This document shows, one piece after another, positions 16,501 to 24,045 of a DNA stretch of 36,060 bases. Position numbers and translations under genes: made by a program. The notes under the pieces are model-generated. The model saw only the letters and a program-made list of their open reading frames with translations, did not search any database and was not told where the DNA came from. Location of the stretch: NCBI RefSeq assembly GCF_019977735.1, contig NZ_AP025025.1:1-36060 (forward strand), written 5' to 3'. Each line of letters opens with the position of its first letter. Position 1 is the stretch's first letter. The DNA is from Calothrix sp. PCC 7716. Its GTDB lineage: Bacteria > Cyanobacteriota > Cyanobacteriia > Cyanobacteriales > Nostocaceae.

Positions 16501-17384
16501 TCACAGCATCAGCTGATAAAACTGCTCGTGTTTGGGATACATCAGGAAAACAGTTATTATTACTTTCTGGGCATGAAGATGGAGTAGAGTATGCTGCTTT
16601 TAGCCCAGATGGCAAGTATATTTTAACTACAACTTATGATAATAAAACTAGAATTTGGTCAGAGTCGGGTGAGTTAATAACTACATTTAAAGCTAGAGGT
16701 ATTACTTGGAGCCATAATAGTAAATATATTCTGGCTATGTTTGATTATGACGGCAAGAATTATTCCAGTTTGTGGAATATTTCAGGTGAAAAAATAGTAG
16801 AGTTTACAGGAACTGAAAATAATTATTCTGGTACCAGCTTCAGTCGAGATGGAGAACGTATTATTACGAGTAATGGAAGGATAGTAAGCATTTGGAATAC
16901 ATCTGGTCAAAATTTATCAGAATTTAAAGCTAATCAAGATATTTATAGCCCTAGCTTTAGTCCAGATGGAAAACTAATTATTGCTACTTCCCCAGATAAT
17001 AAGGTAATTATTTGGGATACTTCAGGTAAACAATTAGTTGAAATACCGCATCAAGGAAGGGTTGGGATTGCTGTTTTTAGCCCGGATGGTCAGCGAATTG
17101 TTACAGCTTCAGATGATAAAATTTATCGCGTTTGGGATATATCGGGTAAGCAGCTTGCACAATATAAGTATTCATCTACGTTTATATCACCAGTAAGTTT
17201 TAGCCCAGGTGGTAAATATATTCTAGCTCATGTTCAGGGTAATTCTCCTGAGCAGAACGAGGTGCTGATTTGGCGGATTGACGAATTAGACGAGCTATTA
17301 ACACAAGGATGCAACTGGTTAAAAGATTACCTGAATACCCAGCCTCAAGTACGGGAAAGATTAAAGGTTTGCTGGGATAAATAG
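13587..17384 (+). CDS. Giant AAA-like ATPase / transmembrane / WD40-repeat protein
   Basis: 1265 residues. Residues 1-380 are an AAA-like (AAA_35) ATPase with Walker A NSRQMGKTSL around 43-52 and Walker B IVIFIDEIDSI near 136-146. A winged-helix-like segment and a charged helix follow, then one hydrophobic stretch (about 465-487, IGTGVFIFSLVGATIAF) that probably crosses a membrane. From about 560 to 1235 there are some 14 WD40 blades of the form FSPDGKYILTASDDKTARIW, several with an SGKQL linker. The C-terminus (LDELLTQGCNWLKDYL) is a recurrent ending of cyanobacterial WD40 proteins. It resembles a STAND signalling ATPase with a beta-propeller sensor and may be a stress or phage sensor. No effector domain is visible, so the function is open. 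Confidence 0.82.
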   Translation: MSNNFSYKVGGSLTEDAPSYVVRQADFYLYNELKAGNFCYIFNSRQMGKTSLQVRTIKRLQAEGIACTTIDISGRGSKDINPEQWYAGIVYTLVANFQIANPSEFIRTWWKENCELSPLQRLDIFIDNFLLEKIKSKIVIFIDEIDSILSLNFQGDDFFAWIRSCYEKRNINCDFNRLTFVLLGVATPSDLIADKVRTPFNIGCAIQLNGFQIHEISPLASGFIGEIVNPQAVLQEVLAWTGGQPILTQKLCDLLATCQNFVSDDSLKIEGGITESEWVKNIVKQQIVQNWESHDEPPHLKTIKDRILMSKHNTGALLGLYQKILQLGQIPADDSPEQIELRLSGLVVEQQGYLRVYNRIYATVFDLNWVEKALANLRPYSEALLAWFASNCQDNSRLLRGLALEEAKNWVKNKSLTEQDYQFLAASQELEKQEIAKALAFQEEESRILAQANDTLTIAQHQAKRRIRIGTGVFIFSLVGATIAFTSATKQLQEVQEGTRLEQAGVAALRQFETRQIESLVTAIDAGQKLKEIVKDGRSLKKYPATSPLLALQTILGNIREVKQFVPHQEDITSASWSYDAKYLVTASKDKTARIWDLSGKLIAELKGHQDAVFIANFSPDGNHIITASADKTVRIWNFSGKQLAIIKHQDYVDSASFSPDGKRVITTSVTPPNTTISDGKAVVSSSSGKTARIWDLSGNLLLQLQDKANSARFSPDGKYILTASDDKTARIWDTSGKLVRTLTGHSMAVNSAYWSPNGKYILTNSNYSYLWDVSGKQIAQFKVADKWAIVDAGFSPDSQHIFVTTSDKTYVWDLSGRLIREIKNRKVLGGGTEFNPDSKRLFTTDDTIKVWDIRDEAVKPWDLSSNLITELTGNQSSARWSPDGKYIVTFGQDKIVRIWYLSNKIPVTTVTINSKDAITGASWSPNAKYIVTPTRKSVLIWDIYGKQLARFLGHSDVVSSANFSPDGKKIVTASADKTARVWDTSGKQLLLLSGHEDGVEYAAFSPDGKYILTTTYDNKTRIWSESGELITTFKARGITWSHNSKYILAMFDYDGKNYSSLWNISGEKIVEFTGTENNYSGTSFSRDGERIITSNGRIVSIWNTSGQNLSEFKANQDIYSPSFSPDGKLIIATSPDNKVIIWDTSGKQLVEIPHQGRVGIAVFSPDGQRIVTASDDKIYRVWDISGKQLAQYKYSSTFISPVSFSPGGKYILAHVQGNSPEQNEVLIWRIDELDELLTQGCNWLKDYLNTQPQVRERLKVCWDK

Positions 17385-17556
17385 TTTTAGGGCAACGGTA
17401 AGAGAAGTGCATGACGGTGCCGACAACTGTGGTTTTAAAAGTATTGGCTGCTCCTTTATCAGGAATTAAGGGTTAAGACCCATCATGAATTCACAGCGTG
17501 ATCATGGATTTGGGTGGGGATAAATTTGTATTTAATCCAAGTGTGAGTGTTACCAC

Positions 17557-17667
17557 CTAATTAAAATCTAAATAATTTAGACAGAGCATAAGTAAAAAAA
17601 TTGGATTGATTATCTAAGGGTTTAAATAATATTCTCAAATTGTGGTGATTCAAATAACCGCTTAAAG
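17557..17667. repeat. Upstream repeat copy 1 (crystallin gene leader)
   Basis: Three blocks shared with 22171-22285: block A CTAATTAAAATCTAAATAAT and on to TTTAGA, containing the symmetric CTAAAT-A-ATTTAG; block B TAAAAAAATTGGATTGA (17593-17609); and block C TATTCTCAAATTG and on to CGCTTAAAG (17629-17667). It ends about 30 bases before the crystallin-like gene, whose ribosome-binding site AAGGAGA is near 17684. It is likely a promoter or leader with a regulator site. Confidence 0.7.
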
Positions 17668-17696
17668 TTATTACGACCTTATCAAGGAGAAAAACG

Positions 17697-18065
17697 ATGC
17701 CAAATATCAACAAAAAATCCCCATGTTTTCAGAATGTTGCTGGTGTACAAGACATTTCGCATGAAAGCGCTGCCGCCTGTTCTGGTGGAACATTAATCTT
17801 GTTTGATGGGACTAATGGTACTGGAGAGTCTAGGACTTATACAGCAGGAGGACCACAAAGTATAGGCACCCTGCTCAGTTTCAACAACAGAGCCTCATCC
17901 TTCCAGGTCGCTGGGAATAATACTTGGCGCGTTTATTCGGGTCAGCAATTCTCGGGTGCTTCTGTCATATTAGGTGGACCTGTTGGGCAAGGAGTCACCA
18001 ACTTTGGATTTGTAGGTTTCACTAACTTTAACAATAATGTTGAGTCTGTGCGGAGAATCCCCTAA
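17697..18065 (+). CDS. Double-glycine-leader beta/gamma-crystallin (I36-like) secreted protein
   Basis: 122 residues. The leader (about 1-31) ends ISHESAAACSGG, matching the C39-peptidase recognition pattern (hydrophobic at -12, Ser -11, Glu -9, hydrophobic -7 and -4, GG at -2/-1). Predicted cleavage is after Gly31. The mature 91 residues have two crystallin-like Greek-key halves (ILFDGTNGTGESRTYTAGG, then WRVYSGQQFSGASVILGG, each with a closing NNRASSFQV or NNNVESVRRI strand) and no cysteine. The family includes peptidase inhibitor I36 and calcium-binding crystallins. It lies just before a C39 ABC transporter and HlyD adaptor that would process and export it. A strong terminator follows. Its biological activity (inhibitor, toxin or matrix protein) is unknown. 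Confidence 0.75.
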   Translation: MPNINKKSPCFQNVAGVQDISHESAAACSGGTLILFDGTNGTGESRTYTAGGPQSIGTLLSFNNRASSFQVAGNNTWRVYSGQQFSGASVILGGPVGQGVTNFGFVGFTNFNNNVESVRRIP

Positions 18066-18090
18066 CTGTCTAATAGATCCGTTGTAGGCG

Positions 18091-18129
18091 AACGTGCTTG
18101 GGAAATATTTAAGCTTTCCCAAGCACGTT
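18091..18129 (+). terminator. Strong hairpin terminator after the crystallin-like gene
   Basis: AACGTGCTTGGGAAA (18091-18105) pairs perfectly with TTTCCCAAGCACGTT (18115-18129) around a 9-base loop, followed by a T-rich stretch (TCCTAATTTATTTT). It should stop or attenuate transcription between the precursor and transporter genes, giving more precursor than exporter. Confidence 0.75.
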
Positions 18130-18351
18130 TCCTAATTTATTTTCACCCAGTAGGACATAGCATTGCTCATTGGTGTCAACTTAAGATCAAAGCAAAGCGC
18201 GAAGACTCCATGATTTTGTGTTTGCTCAAAATTTTTTACCCCTCTTCGCTTGGGAGGCGCATCTCTTCTTACAATCGGGGAAAGGCTTTACGTGGGGTTT
18301 TGATTTTTTGGCAAAACGCTTATCCGTCAACGCTTTCGGGCTTAAGTTCAA

Positions 18352-20604
18352 ATGGGTGAGCAAAGAATAGCCCCTACTACTAGCGTTGCTTTGAAGCATC
18401 AATACTTAGACATGGGATATCAAGTTATTCGACAACACAGTGAAGAAGACTGCGGTGCAGCTTGCATTGCTACTGTTGCCAAACACTATGGACGTAACCT
18501 TACTATACATCGGGTGCGGGAAGTAGTGGGCACTGGTTCGCGTGGCACCACCTTATTAGGATTAAATCGAGGGGCAGAAGCTCTAGGTTTTAATACCCGT
18601 CAAGTCAAAGCTAGCGCTGAATTTCTTGAATCTTTGCACAATGCTCCGTTGCCGGCAATTATTCACTGGAAAGGCAACCACTGGGTTGTTTTGTATGGGC
18701 GCAAAGGCAAAAAATATGTAGTTGCTGACCCAGGAATAGGTGTTCGTTACCTTACCCTTTCCGAATTAACACATGCTTGGGCTAACGGCATTATGTTGCT
18801 ATTAGTACCAGACGACATCCGTTTTGCAGAGCAACCAGAAGATAAAGTTAACGGCTTTAGACGTTTTCTCGTGCGGGTGTGGCCTTATCGCTTTATAATA
18901 GCTCAGGCAATTGCTATTAACTTCGCGATTGGGCTGCTTTCTCTTGCCTCTCCCTTGATGATGCAACTGCTTACTGATGACGTGCTAGTGCGGGGAGATA
19001 CCCAATTGCTAACGACTGTGGCGATTGGGGTGATTGCAATGAACTTGATTAAAAGTGCAATCGGCTTGGTACAATCTCACCTAATTGGTCACTTTGGCCA
19101 AAGACTGCAATTAGGGCTAATTTTTGAATACGGGCGAAAACTTTTACACTTACCCCTTGAGTATTTTGAAGGGCGCCGCAGTGGAGAAGTAGTCAGCCGC
19201 ATTGCTGATGTTCATACTATCAATGCTCTCGTTTCCCAAATTGTTCTTGGGTTGCCCAGCCAATTTTTTATCGCCTTGGTTTCCTTGGGCTTCATGCTTT
19301 TCTTAAGCTGGCAACTAACTGTTGCTTCTATTGTCACTTTTATCATTATCACGGGTGTCAATCTGCTTTTTCTCCCTAGCTTGCGCGCGGCTACCCGTAA
19401 CCAAATTGTCTTAGGTACAGAAAATCAAGGTTTTTTGGTAGAAACTTTTCGAGGTGTCCAGGTACTCAAAACTACTCAAGCCACACCCCAAGCTTGGCAA
19501 GAATATCAGACTAATTACGGTCGCCTCGCTAATCTCAACTGGAAAATGATGAAGCTGGAAATTTACAGTAGCACCATTACTGGCATTCTTTCCAACATAA
19601 TCAGTATCGGCGTACTGTGGTTAGGCTCGTACTTGGTGATTAATAACACTCTTAGTATTGGGCAGTTAATGGCATTTAGTGGTATGAGTGGTAACTTTCT
19701 TGGTTTCCTAAGTTCCGCAATCGGTTTAGTTGATGAATTTATCACTGCTCAGGTTGTTATCCAACGGCTAAGTGAAGTCATCGATACTACTCCAGAAGAC
19801 GAAAATGACTTCAAAAAACCGATTGCAAAAATTCCTGACAGTGCGGATATTATTTGCGATAACCTCAACTTCCACCATGCAGGTAGAATTGACTTGCTAC
19901 AAGATTTTTCCCTAATTATCCCAGGTGGTCAAGTCATTGCCTTAATTGGTAAATCAGGTTGCGGTAAAAGTACCCTAGCCAAATTAATAACTGGTTTATA
20001 TAAGCTCCAGTCTGGGAATATTCGTTATCACCTATACAACCAGCAAGATATTTCCTTAGAATGTTTGCGGCAACAGGTTGTGCTAGTGCCTCAAGAACCC
20101 CACTTCTGGAGTCGTTCAATCATTGATAACTTCCGCTTTAGCTATCCCCACGTCAGTTTTGAAGAAATTGTCAGAGCTTGCAAAATTACTGGTGCTGATG
20201 AATTTATTAGTAAATTGCCAGACAAATATCAAACTGTTTTAGGTGAATTTGGTGCTAATTTATCTGGTGGACAAAGACAAAGATTAGCCATCGCTAGGTC
20301 AATAATTAATGACCCACCAATACTAATTTTAGATGAATCCACAGGTGCCCTCGACCCTGTGAGTGAGAACGAAATACTAGATAAAATTTTATACTATCGT
20401 CGAGGCAAAACCACAATTATGATTAGCCATCGTCCTAAAGTCATTCAGCGAGCAGATTGGATTGTGCTAATCGAAGAAGGACGTTTAAAAATCTCCGGCA
20501 CAAAAGAGGAACTACGTAAAATTAGAGGTGAGCATTTAGACTTTATCGAAGATATTATTCCATCAAAGAATGGTTTTGTCTCATCTGTATTATTAAATAG
20601 TTAA
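18352..20604 (+). CDS. Peptidase-containing ABC transporter (PCAT, C39 type)
   Basis: 750 residues. The N-terminal C39 cysteine peptidase shows Gln28, Cys34 (EEDCGAAC), His110 (GNHWVVLY) and Asp126 (VADPG). The transmembrane domain spans about 170-470 with six hydrophobic segments. The ABC ATPase has Walker A GKSGCGKST (533-541), signature LSGGQ (637-641), Walker B ILILDE (657-662) and switch His693. It should remove a double-glycine leader and pump the peptide out, using the adaptor encoded next. ATG 18352 has a poor ribosome-binding site; a start at Met21 (18412) is possible because family members often begin near that residue. The natural substrate is likely the leader-bearing crystallin protein upstream. 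Confidence 0.92.
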   Translation: MGEQRIAPTTSVALKHQYLDMGYQVIRQHSEEDCGAACIATVAKHYGRNLTIHRVREVVGTGSRGTTLLGLNRGAEALGFNTRQVKASAEFLESLHNAPLPAIIHWKGNHWVVLYGRKGKKYVVADPGIGVRYLTLSELTHAWANGIMLLLVPDDIRFAEQPEDKVNGFRRFLVRVWPYRFIIAQAIAINFAIGLLSLASPLMMQLLTDDVLVRGDTQLLTTVAIGVIAMNLIKSAIGLVQSHLIGHFGQRLQLGLIFEYGRKLLHLPLEYFEGRRSGEVVSRIADVHTINALVSQIVLGLPSQFFIALVSLGFMLFLSWQLTVASIVTFIIITGVNLLFLPSLRAATRNQIVLGTENQGFLVETFRGVQVLKTTQATPQAWQEYQTNYGRLANLNWKMMKLEIYSSTITGILSNIISIGVLWLGSYLVINNTLSIGQLMAFSGMSGNFLGFLSSAIGLVDEFITAQVVIQRLSEVIDTTPEDENDFKKPIAKIPDSADIICDNLNFHHAGRIDLLQDFSLIIPGGQVIALIGKSGCGKSTLAKLITGLYKLQSGNIRYHLYNQQDISLECLRQQVVLVPQEPHFWSRSIIDNFRFSYPHVSFEEIVRACKITGADEFISKLPDKYQTVLGEFGANLSGGQRQRLAIARSIINDPPILILDESTGALDPVSENEILDKILYYRRGKTTIMISHRPKVIQRADWIVLIEEGRLKISGTKEELRKIRGEHLDFIEDIIPSKNGFVSSVLLNS

Positions 20605-20653
20605 CTAACTACATTTATACATAATCTATCACACCTGGCAAGCAATAATTCCT

Positions 20654-22156
20654 ATGCTCATCAACTCCAACGATAACTTTTTACCCTCCGTAAATGAAAA
20701 CGAATTTCTGCCACCAATTAGTCGTTGGATTACCTTCGGTGGACTGTTTATTCTTTGTGCTTTAGGACTTTCAATTCCAATTGCTGGTGTTGCCAAATAT
20801 AAAGTAATTGTAATTGGACAAGCTGTTGTTCGTCCTGCTGGAGAATTACGAATTGTACAAGCAACAGCAGAAGGTCAAGTAATGCAAATTCATGTAAAAC
20901 CAAATCAAGTAGTAAAAAAAGGGGATGCAATCGCGACTGTAGATGATTCCCGGTTGCAAACTAAAAAGAGCCAATTACAAACCAGTGCCCAACAAGGAAG
21001 GTTGCAGCTTACTCAAATCGATGCCCAAATAAAAACTCTAGATCACCAAATTCGAGCAGAAACCGAACGTATCAATCGTACCGTTGCCTCTGCTAAAGCC
21101 GAACTGCAAGGGCATAGCCGCGCTTTTCAAGAAAAAAAAGTTACTACAGCTAGTGAATTTCAAGAAGCCTCAGCTAATGTCAAAATGGCTGTGGAGGAAT
21201 TGCGAACAGCCGAGGCGCAGTTAAAATCGACACAATCAAATTTAGGTGCTGCCGAAGCAACATTGGGAGCAGCGATGTCAAAGCGTAACCGATATAAATC
21301 TATAGCCAACCAAGGAGCGCTTTCATTAGACCAATTTGAAGAAGCACAACTAGCCGTAAAACAGCAAGAACAAGCAGTCCAGGCACAAAAAGGCGCAGTC
21401 GAAGCTCAAGAAAAAACTATCGGACGACTTAAAGAAGCTGTGGAAGCTGCGATAGCCAGACGGCAACGCACCCAAGCTACTCTCAATCCAACCAATGCAG
21501 AAGTAGCAATTGCCACCGAGAGTATCGCCAAAGAAAAAGCTGCTGGAGAAGCTAATAAAGCGACTTTAGAAAAAGAACGTATTGCTCTAATTAACCAACA
21601 AATTGAAGTTCAAAAACAGTTAGAGCGCGATACTAGGGAACTTAAACAAATAGAAACTGAGCTTTCCCAAACCACAGTTACAGCTACAAGCGATGGTATT
21701 ATTTCTAAGCTAAATCTTAGAAACCCTGGTCAAACGGTACGTGTGGGAGAGGAAGTTGCACAAATCGTACCCAGTAACGCCCCTTTAGTTGTTTTAGCTG
21801 CGATTGAATCTGAGGCTAAAAACAAGGTACAAATTGGTCAAAAAGTGCTTTTCAGAGTCAGTGCTTGTCCCTACCCTGATTATGGTACTCTCAGTGGTAA
21901 AGTGAAGGCAATTTCTCCCGATGTGATTACCCGTCAAAATAATGATGGCGCCAATACCAATAGCATCAATCCGCAGGCAACAGAAGTAGGTGCTTTTTAT
22001 GAAGTAACAATTGAGCCAACAGCCCGATATTTAGGAAACAGCCAAAAGAAATGCTCTCTGCAATTAGGTATGGATGGCAGGGCAGACATTATTACACGTG
22101 AAGAAACCGTACTGCAATTCTTTCTTAGGAAAGCAAGGCTAATAACAGACCTATAA
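20654..22156 (+). CDS. HlyD-type membrane-fusion adaptor
   Basis: 500 residues. Residues 26-45 form the single inner-membrane helix (ITFGGLFILCALGLSIPIAG). A barrel-sandwich half follows (QATAEGQVMQIHVKPNQVVK). A long alpha-helical hairpin spans about 100-340 (repeated Q, A and E heptads), then the second half-motif TVTATSDGIISKLNLRNPGQ and a beta-barrel. It should bridge the C39 transporter to an outer-membrane TolC-like channel, which is not encoded here. It starts 49 bases after the transporter stop, so the two are probably co-transcribed. Confidence 0.9.
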   Translation: MLINSNDNFLPSVNENEFLPPISRWITFGGLFILCALGLSIPIAGVAKYKVIVIGQAVVRPAGELRIVQATAEGQVMQIHVKPNQVVKKGDAIATVDDSRLQTKKSQLQTSAQQGRLQLTQIDAQIKTLDHQIRAETERINRTVASAKAELQGHSRAFQEKKVTTASEFQEASANVKMAVEELRTAEAQLKSTQSNLGAAEATLGAAMSKRNRYKSIANQGALSLDQFEEAQLAVKQQEQAVQAQKGAVEAQEKTIGRLKEAVEAAIARRQRTQATLNPTNAEVAIATESIAKEKAAGEANKATLEKERIALINQQIEVQKQLERDTRELKQIETELSQTTVTATSDGIISKLNLRNPGQTVRVGEEVAQIVPSNAPLVVLAAIESEAKNKVQIGQKVLFRVSACPYPDYGTLSGKVKAISPDVITRQNNDGANTNSINPQATEVGAFYEVTIEPTARYLGNSQKKCSLQLGMDGRADIITREETVLQFFLRKARLITDL

Positions 22157-22170
22157 GTACAATGTTTACA

Positions 22171-22285
22171 CTAATTAAAATCTAAATAATTTAGATAGAA
22201 TCAATATACCTAAAAAAATTGGATTGAGAGTTGTATTCTCAAATAGCTATTCTCAAATTGCAGTGATTGAAATAATCGCTTAAAG
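22171..22285. repeat. Upstream repeat copy 2 (glycosyltransferase leader)
   Basis: Matches copy 1 at 17557-17667 in blocks A (22171-22198), B (22211-22227) and C (22248-22285), with divergence and small indels between blocks. An extra ATTCTCAAAT lies just before block C. It ends about 40 bases upstream of the glycosyltransferase start. Confidence 0.7.
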
Positions 22286-22328
22286 CTGACCCAAGCTACA
22301 TGCTACAGGTTTTTATTTTTAGCCTATA

Positions 22329-23636
22329 ATGCAGATTCTGATTTATTCTTACAATTATTATCCAGAACCAATCGGCATCGCTCCCTTGATGACTGAACTA
22401 GCAGAAGGATTGGTACAGCGTGGCCACTCGGTTCGAGTAGTTACAGGGATGCCAAACTACCCAGAGCGACAAATATACAAAGACTACCGAGGTAAATGGT
22501 ACGCTACGGAAGAGAGGAATGGCGTTACTATCCAGCGATGTTACCTCCGGATTAAATCTGAACCCAACTTTTTGGATAGAGTCCTGTTAGAAATGAGCTT
22601 TGTTTTTACGAGTTTTCCCCAAGCTCTTAAAGGTATTAGACCTGATGTAATTTTTTTAACAGTACCACCGTTGCTCCTAAACTTACCTACTGTTTTACTT
22701 GGATGGTTATATAACTGCCCAGTTGTGTTAAATATACAAGATATCTTACCAGAAGCAGCCATACGAGTTGGCTTAATTAAAAATAAATGGATGATTCGTG
22801 CTTTAGAAATTTTAGAAAAATTTGCTTATAGAACAGCAAGTAATATTAGTGTAATTAGCTCAGGATTTGTTGAAAATTTAGTAAATAAGGGAGTCCCTGC
22901 TAATAAAATAGTTTGTATTCCCAATTGGGTAAATACCAATTTTATTCAACCATTACCTTCATGGAACAATTCCTTTCGTACAGCACATAAACTTGATGGT
23001 AAGTTTATCGTGCTGTACTCTGGGAATATTGCTTTAACACAGGGTTTAGAGACGGTAGTTGAAGCAGCAGCTTCCTTGCGCCATCTTCCAGAAATTATTT
23101 TTGTAATTGTAGGCGAATCGCAAGCACTCTCAAGACTACAAAAATACTGTCATGCGTGTGGTGCAGATAATGTTTTACTGCTACCATTACAACCGCGAGA
23201 AAAATTACCCCAAATGCTAGCAGCAGCTAATGTGGGTTTGGTTGTGCAAAAACGCAATGTAATGAACTTCAATATGCCTTCTAAAATACCACTATTGCTA
23301 GCAAGTGGATGTCCAATAGTAGCATCAGTGCCCGCAAAGTGTAGTGCAGCTAAAGCAATCAAAAAAAGTGGTGGTGGTATAGTGATTACACCAGAATCAC
23401 CCAATTCTTTAGCAAAAACAATTCTAGATTTATACAAAAACCCTAATTTAGCAGCAATACTTGCTCTTAAAGGAAGACAATTTGCAATACAACGTTATTC
23501 GTTTGAGCAAGCACTTGACGACTATGAAGCACTATTTTTTAATGCGATTAAAAGCCGAGCATCAACTTTGGATATCTTGCAAGGACGCAAGTTCGACTCT
23601 TTAAATTGGCGCCTATACGCAATCCCTCACAAATAA
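22329..23636 (+). CDS. Glycosyltransferase family 4, WcaI/WbuB-like
   Basis: 435 residues with a GT-B fold. The N-terminal Rossmann half (ILIYSYNYYPEPIGIAPLMT, ELAEGLVQRGHSVRVVTGMP) is typical of the WcaI/WbuB group of exopolysaccharide glycosyltransferases. The C-terminal half has IPNWVNTNFIQP, the donor-binding LYSGNIALTQGLETVVEAA, and the nucleotide-sugar motif NMPSKIPLLLASGCPIVASV near residue 316. It transfers a sugar from a nucleotide-sugar donor to an unknown acceptor. Its upstream region copies that of the crystallin-like precursor, so the two are probably co-regulated, which raises the possibility that it modifies the exported protein or a matrix polymer. That link is inference. No ribosome-binding site is obvious before the ATG. 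Confidence 0.85.
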   Translation: MQILIYSYNYYPEPIGIAPLMTELAEGLVQRGHSVRVVTGMPNYPERQIYKDYRGKWYATEERNGVTIQRCYLRIKSEPNFLDRVLLEMSFVFTSFPQALKGIRPDVIFLTVPPLLLNLPTVLLGWLYNCPVVLNIQDILPEAAIRVGLIKNKWMIRALEILEKFAYRTASNISVISSGFVENLVNKGVPANKIVCIPNWVNTNFIQPLPSWNNSFRTAHKLDGKFIVLYSGNIALTQGLETVVEAAASLRHLPEIIFVIVGESQALSRLQKYCHACGADNVLLLPLQPREKLPQMLAAANVGLVVQKRNVMNFNMPSKIPLLLASGCPIVASVPAKCSAAKAIKKSGGGIVITPESPNSLAKTILDLYKNPNLAAILALKGRQFAIQRYSFEQALDDYEALFFNAIKSRASTLDILQGRKFDSLNWRLYAIPHK

Positions 23637-23863
23637 AATTATACGTTTTATATACTGATAAATCTATACGCGCTCCCTCACATACGACTTTTGTGTGACA
23701 ATGGTTTGAGAAAAAAAATTGCATTACGACCGCGCCAACACCGCGAACTGGTAATCTTGATTTAATAAAGAATTGTCCTGCAATTAAAATTTGGTGTCGT
23801 GCCCATGATTTAGCCTTCAAAGTTGATAGGTTTACCATTGAAATGGTGTAAATATGTACTGCC
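23637..23863. other. Region between convergent units, possibly a decayed gene
   Basis: Lies between the glycosyltransferase (plus) and the minus-strand operon. Short minus-strand stretches such as GSTYLHHFNGKPINFEG and ARHQILIAGQFFIKSRLP look protein-like but fall in different frames separated by stops. This suggests a broken gene rather than a working one. Confidence 0.3.
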
Positions 23864-24031
23864 TCAAACCAACGTTTGTAGCGTGCCTTCAACTTCTTCA
23901 AATTCATTACCACTGCTATCCACCAGTCCATGTACAATCCGTACTCTTGGTAATGGTGTTTCGCCGTTTGCAGAAAACTTTTTAATTTGATTTGTGCCAG
24001 CTAAAATTGCTTCAAATGTTCCTGACACCAT
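23864..24031 (-). CDS. Small hypothetical protein, last gene of the minus-strand operon
   Basis: 55 residues, from an ATG 14 bases beyond the stop of the ATPase gene: MVSGTFEAILAGTNQIKKFS, then PLPRVRIVHGLVDSSGNEFE and EVEGTLQTLV. The composition is protein-like, with no membrane helix. After its stop the same frame gives GSTYLHHFNGKPINFEG before another stop, so the gene may once have been longer. It is not recognised. Reality is supported mainly by position and composition. Confidence 0.45.
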   Translation of the reverse strand: MVSGTFEAILAGTNQIKKFSANGETPLPRVRIVHGLVDSSGNEFEEVEGTLQTLV

Positions 24032-24045
24032 ACTTTCATTTAGCT

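Noticed and set aside
15300-17290. Repeated DNA inside the WD40 gene
   Set aside because: Explained by the coding of WD40 blades, not a CRISPR or satellite array.
23548-23937. Minus-strand 129-codon frame
   Set aside because: Overlaps both the end of the glycosyltransferase and the 55-residue gene in another frame; composition is mixed and it is probably a shadow.
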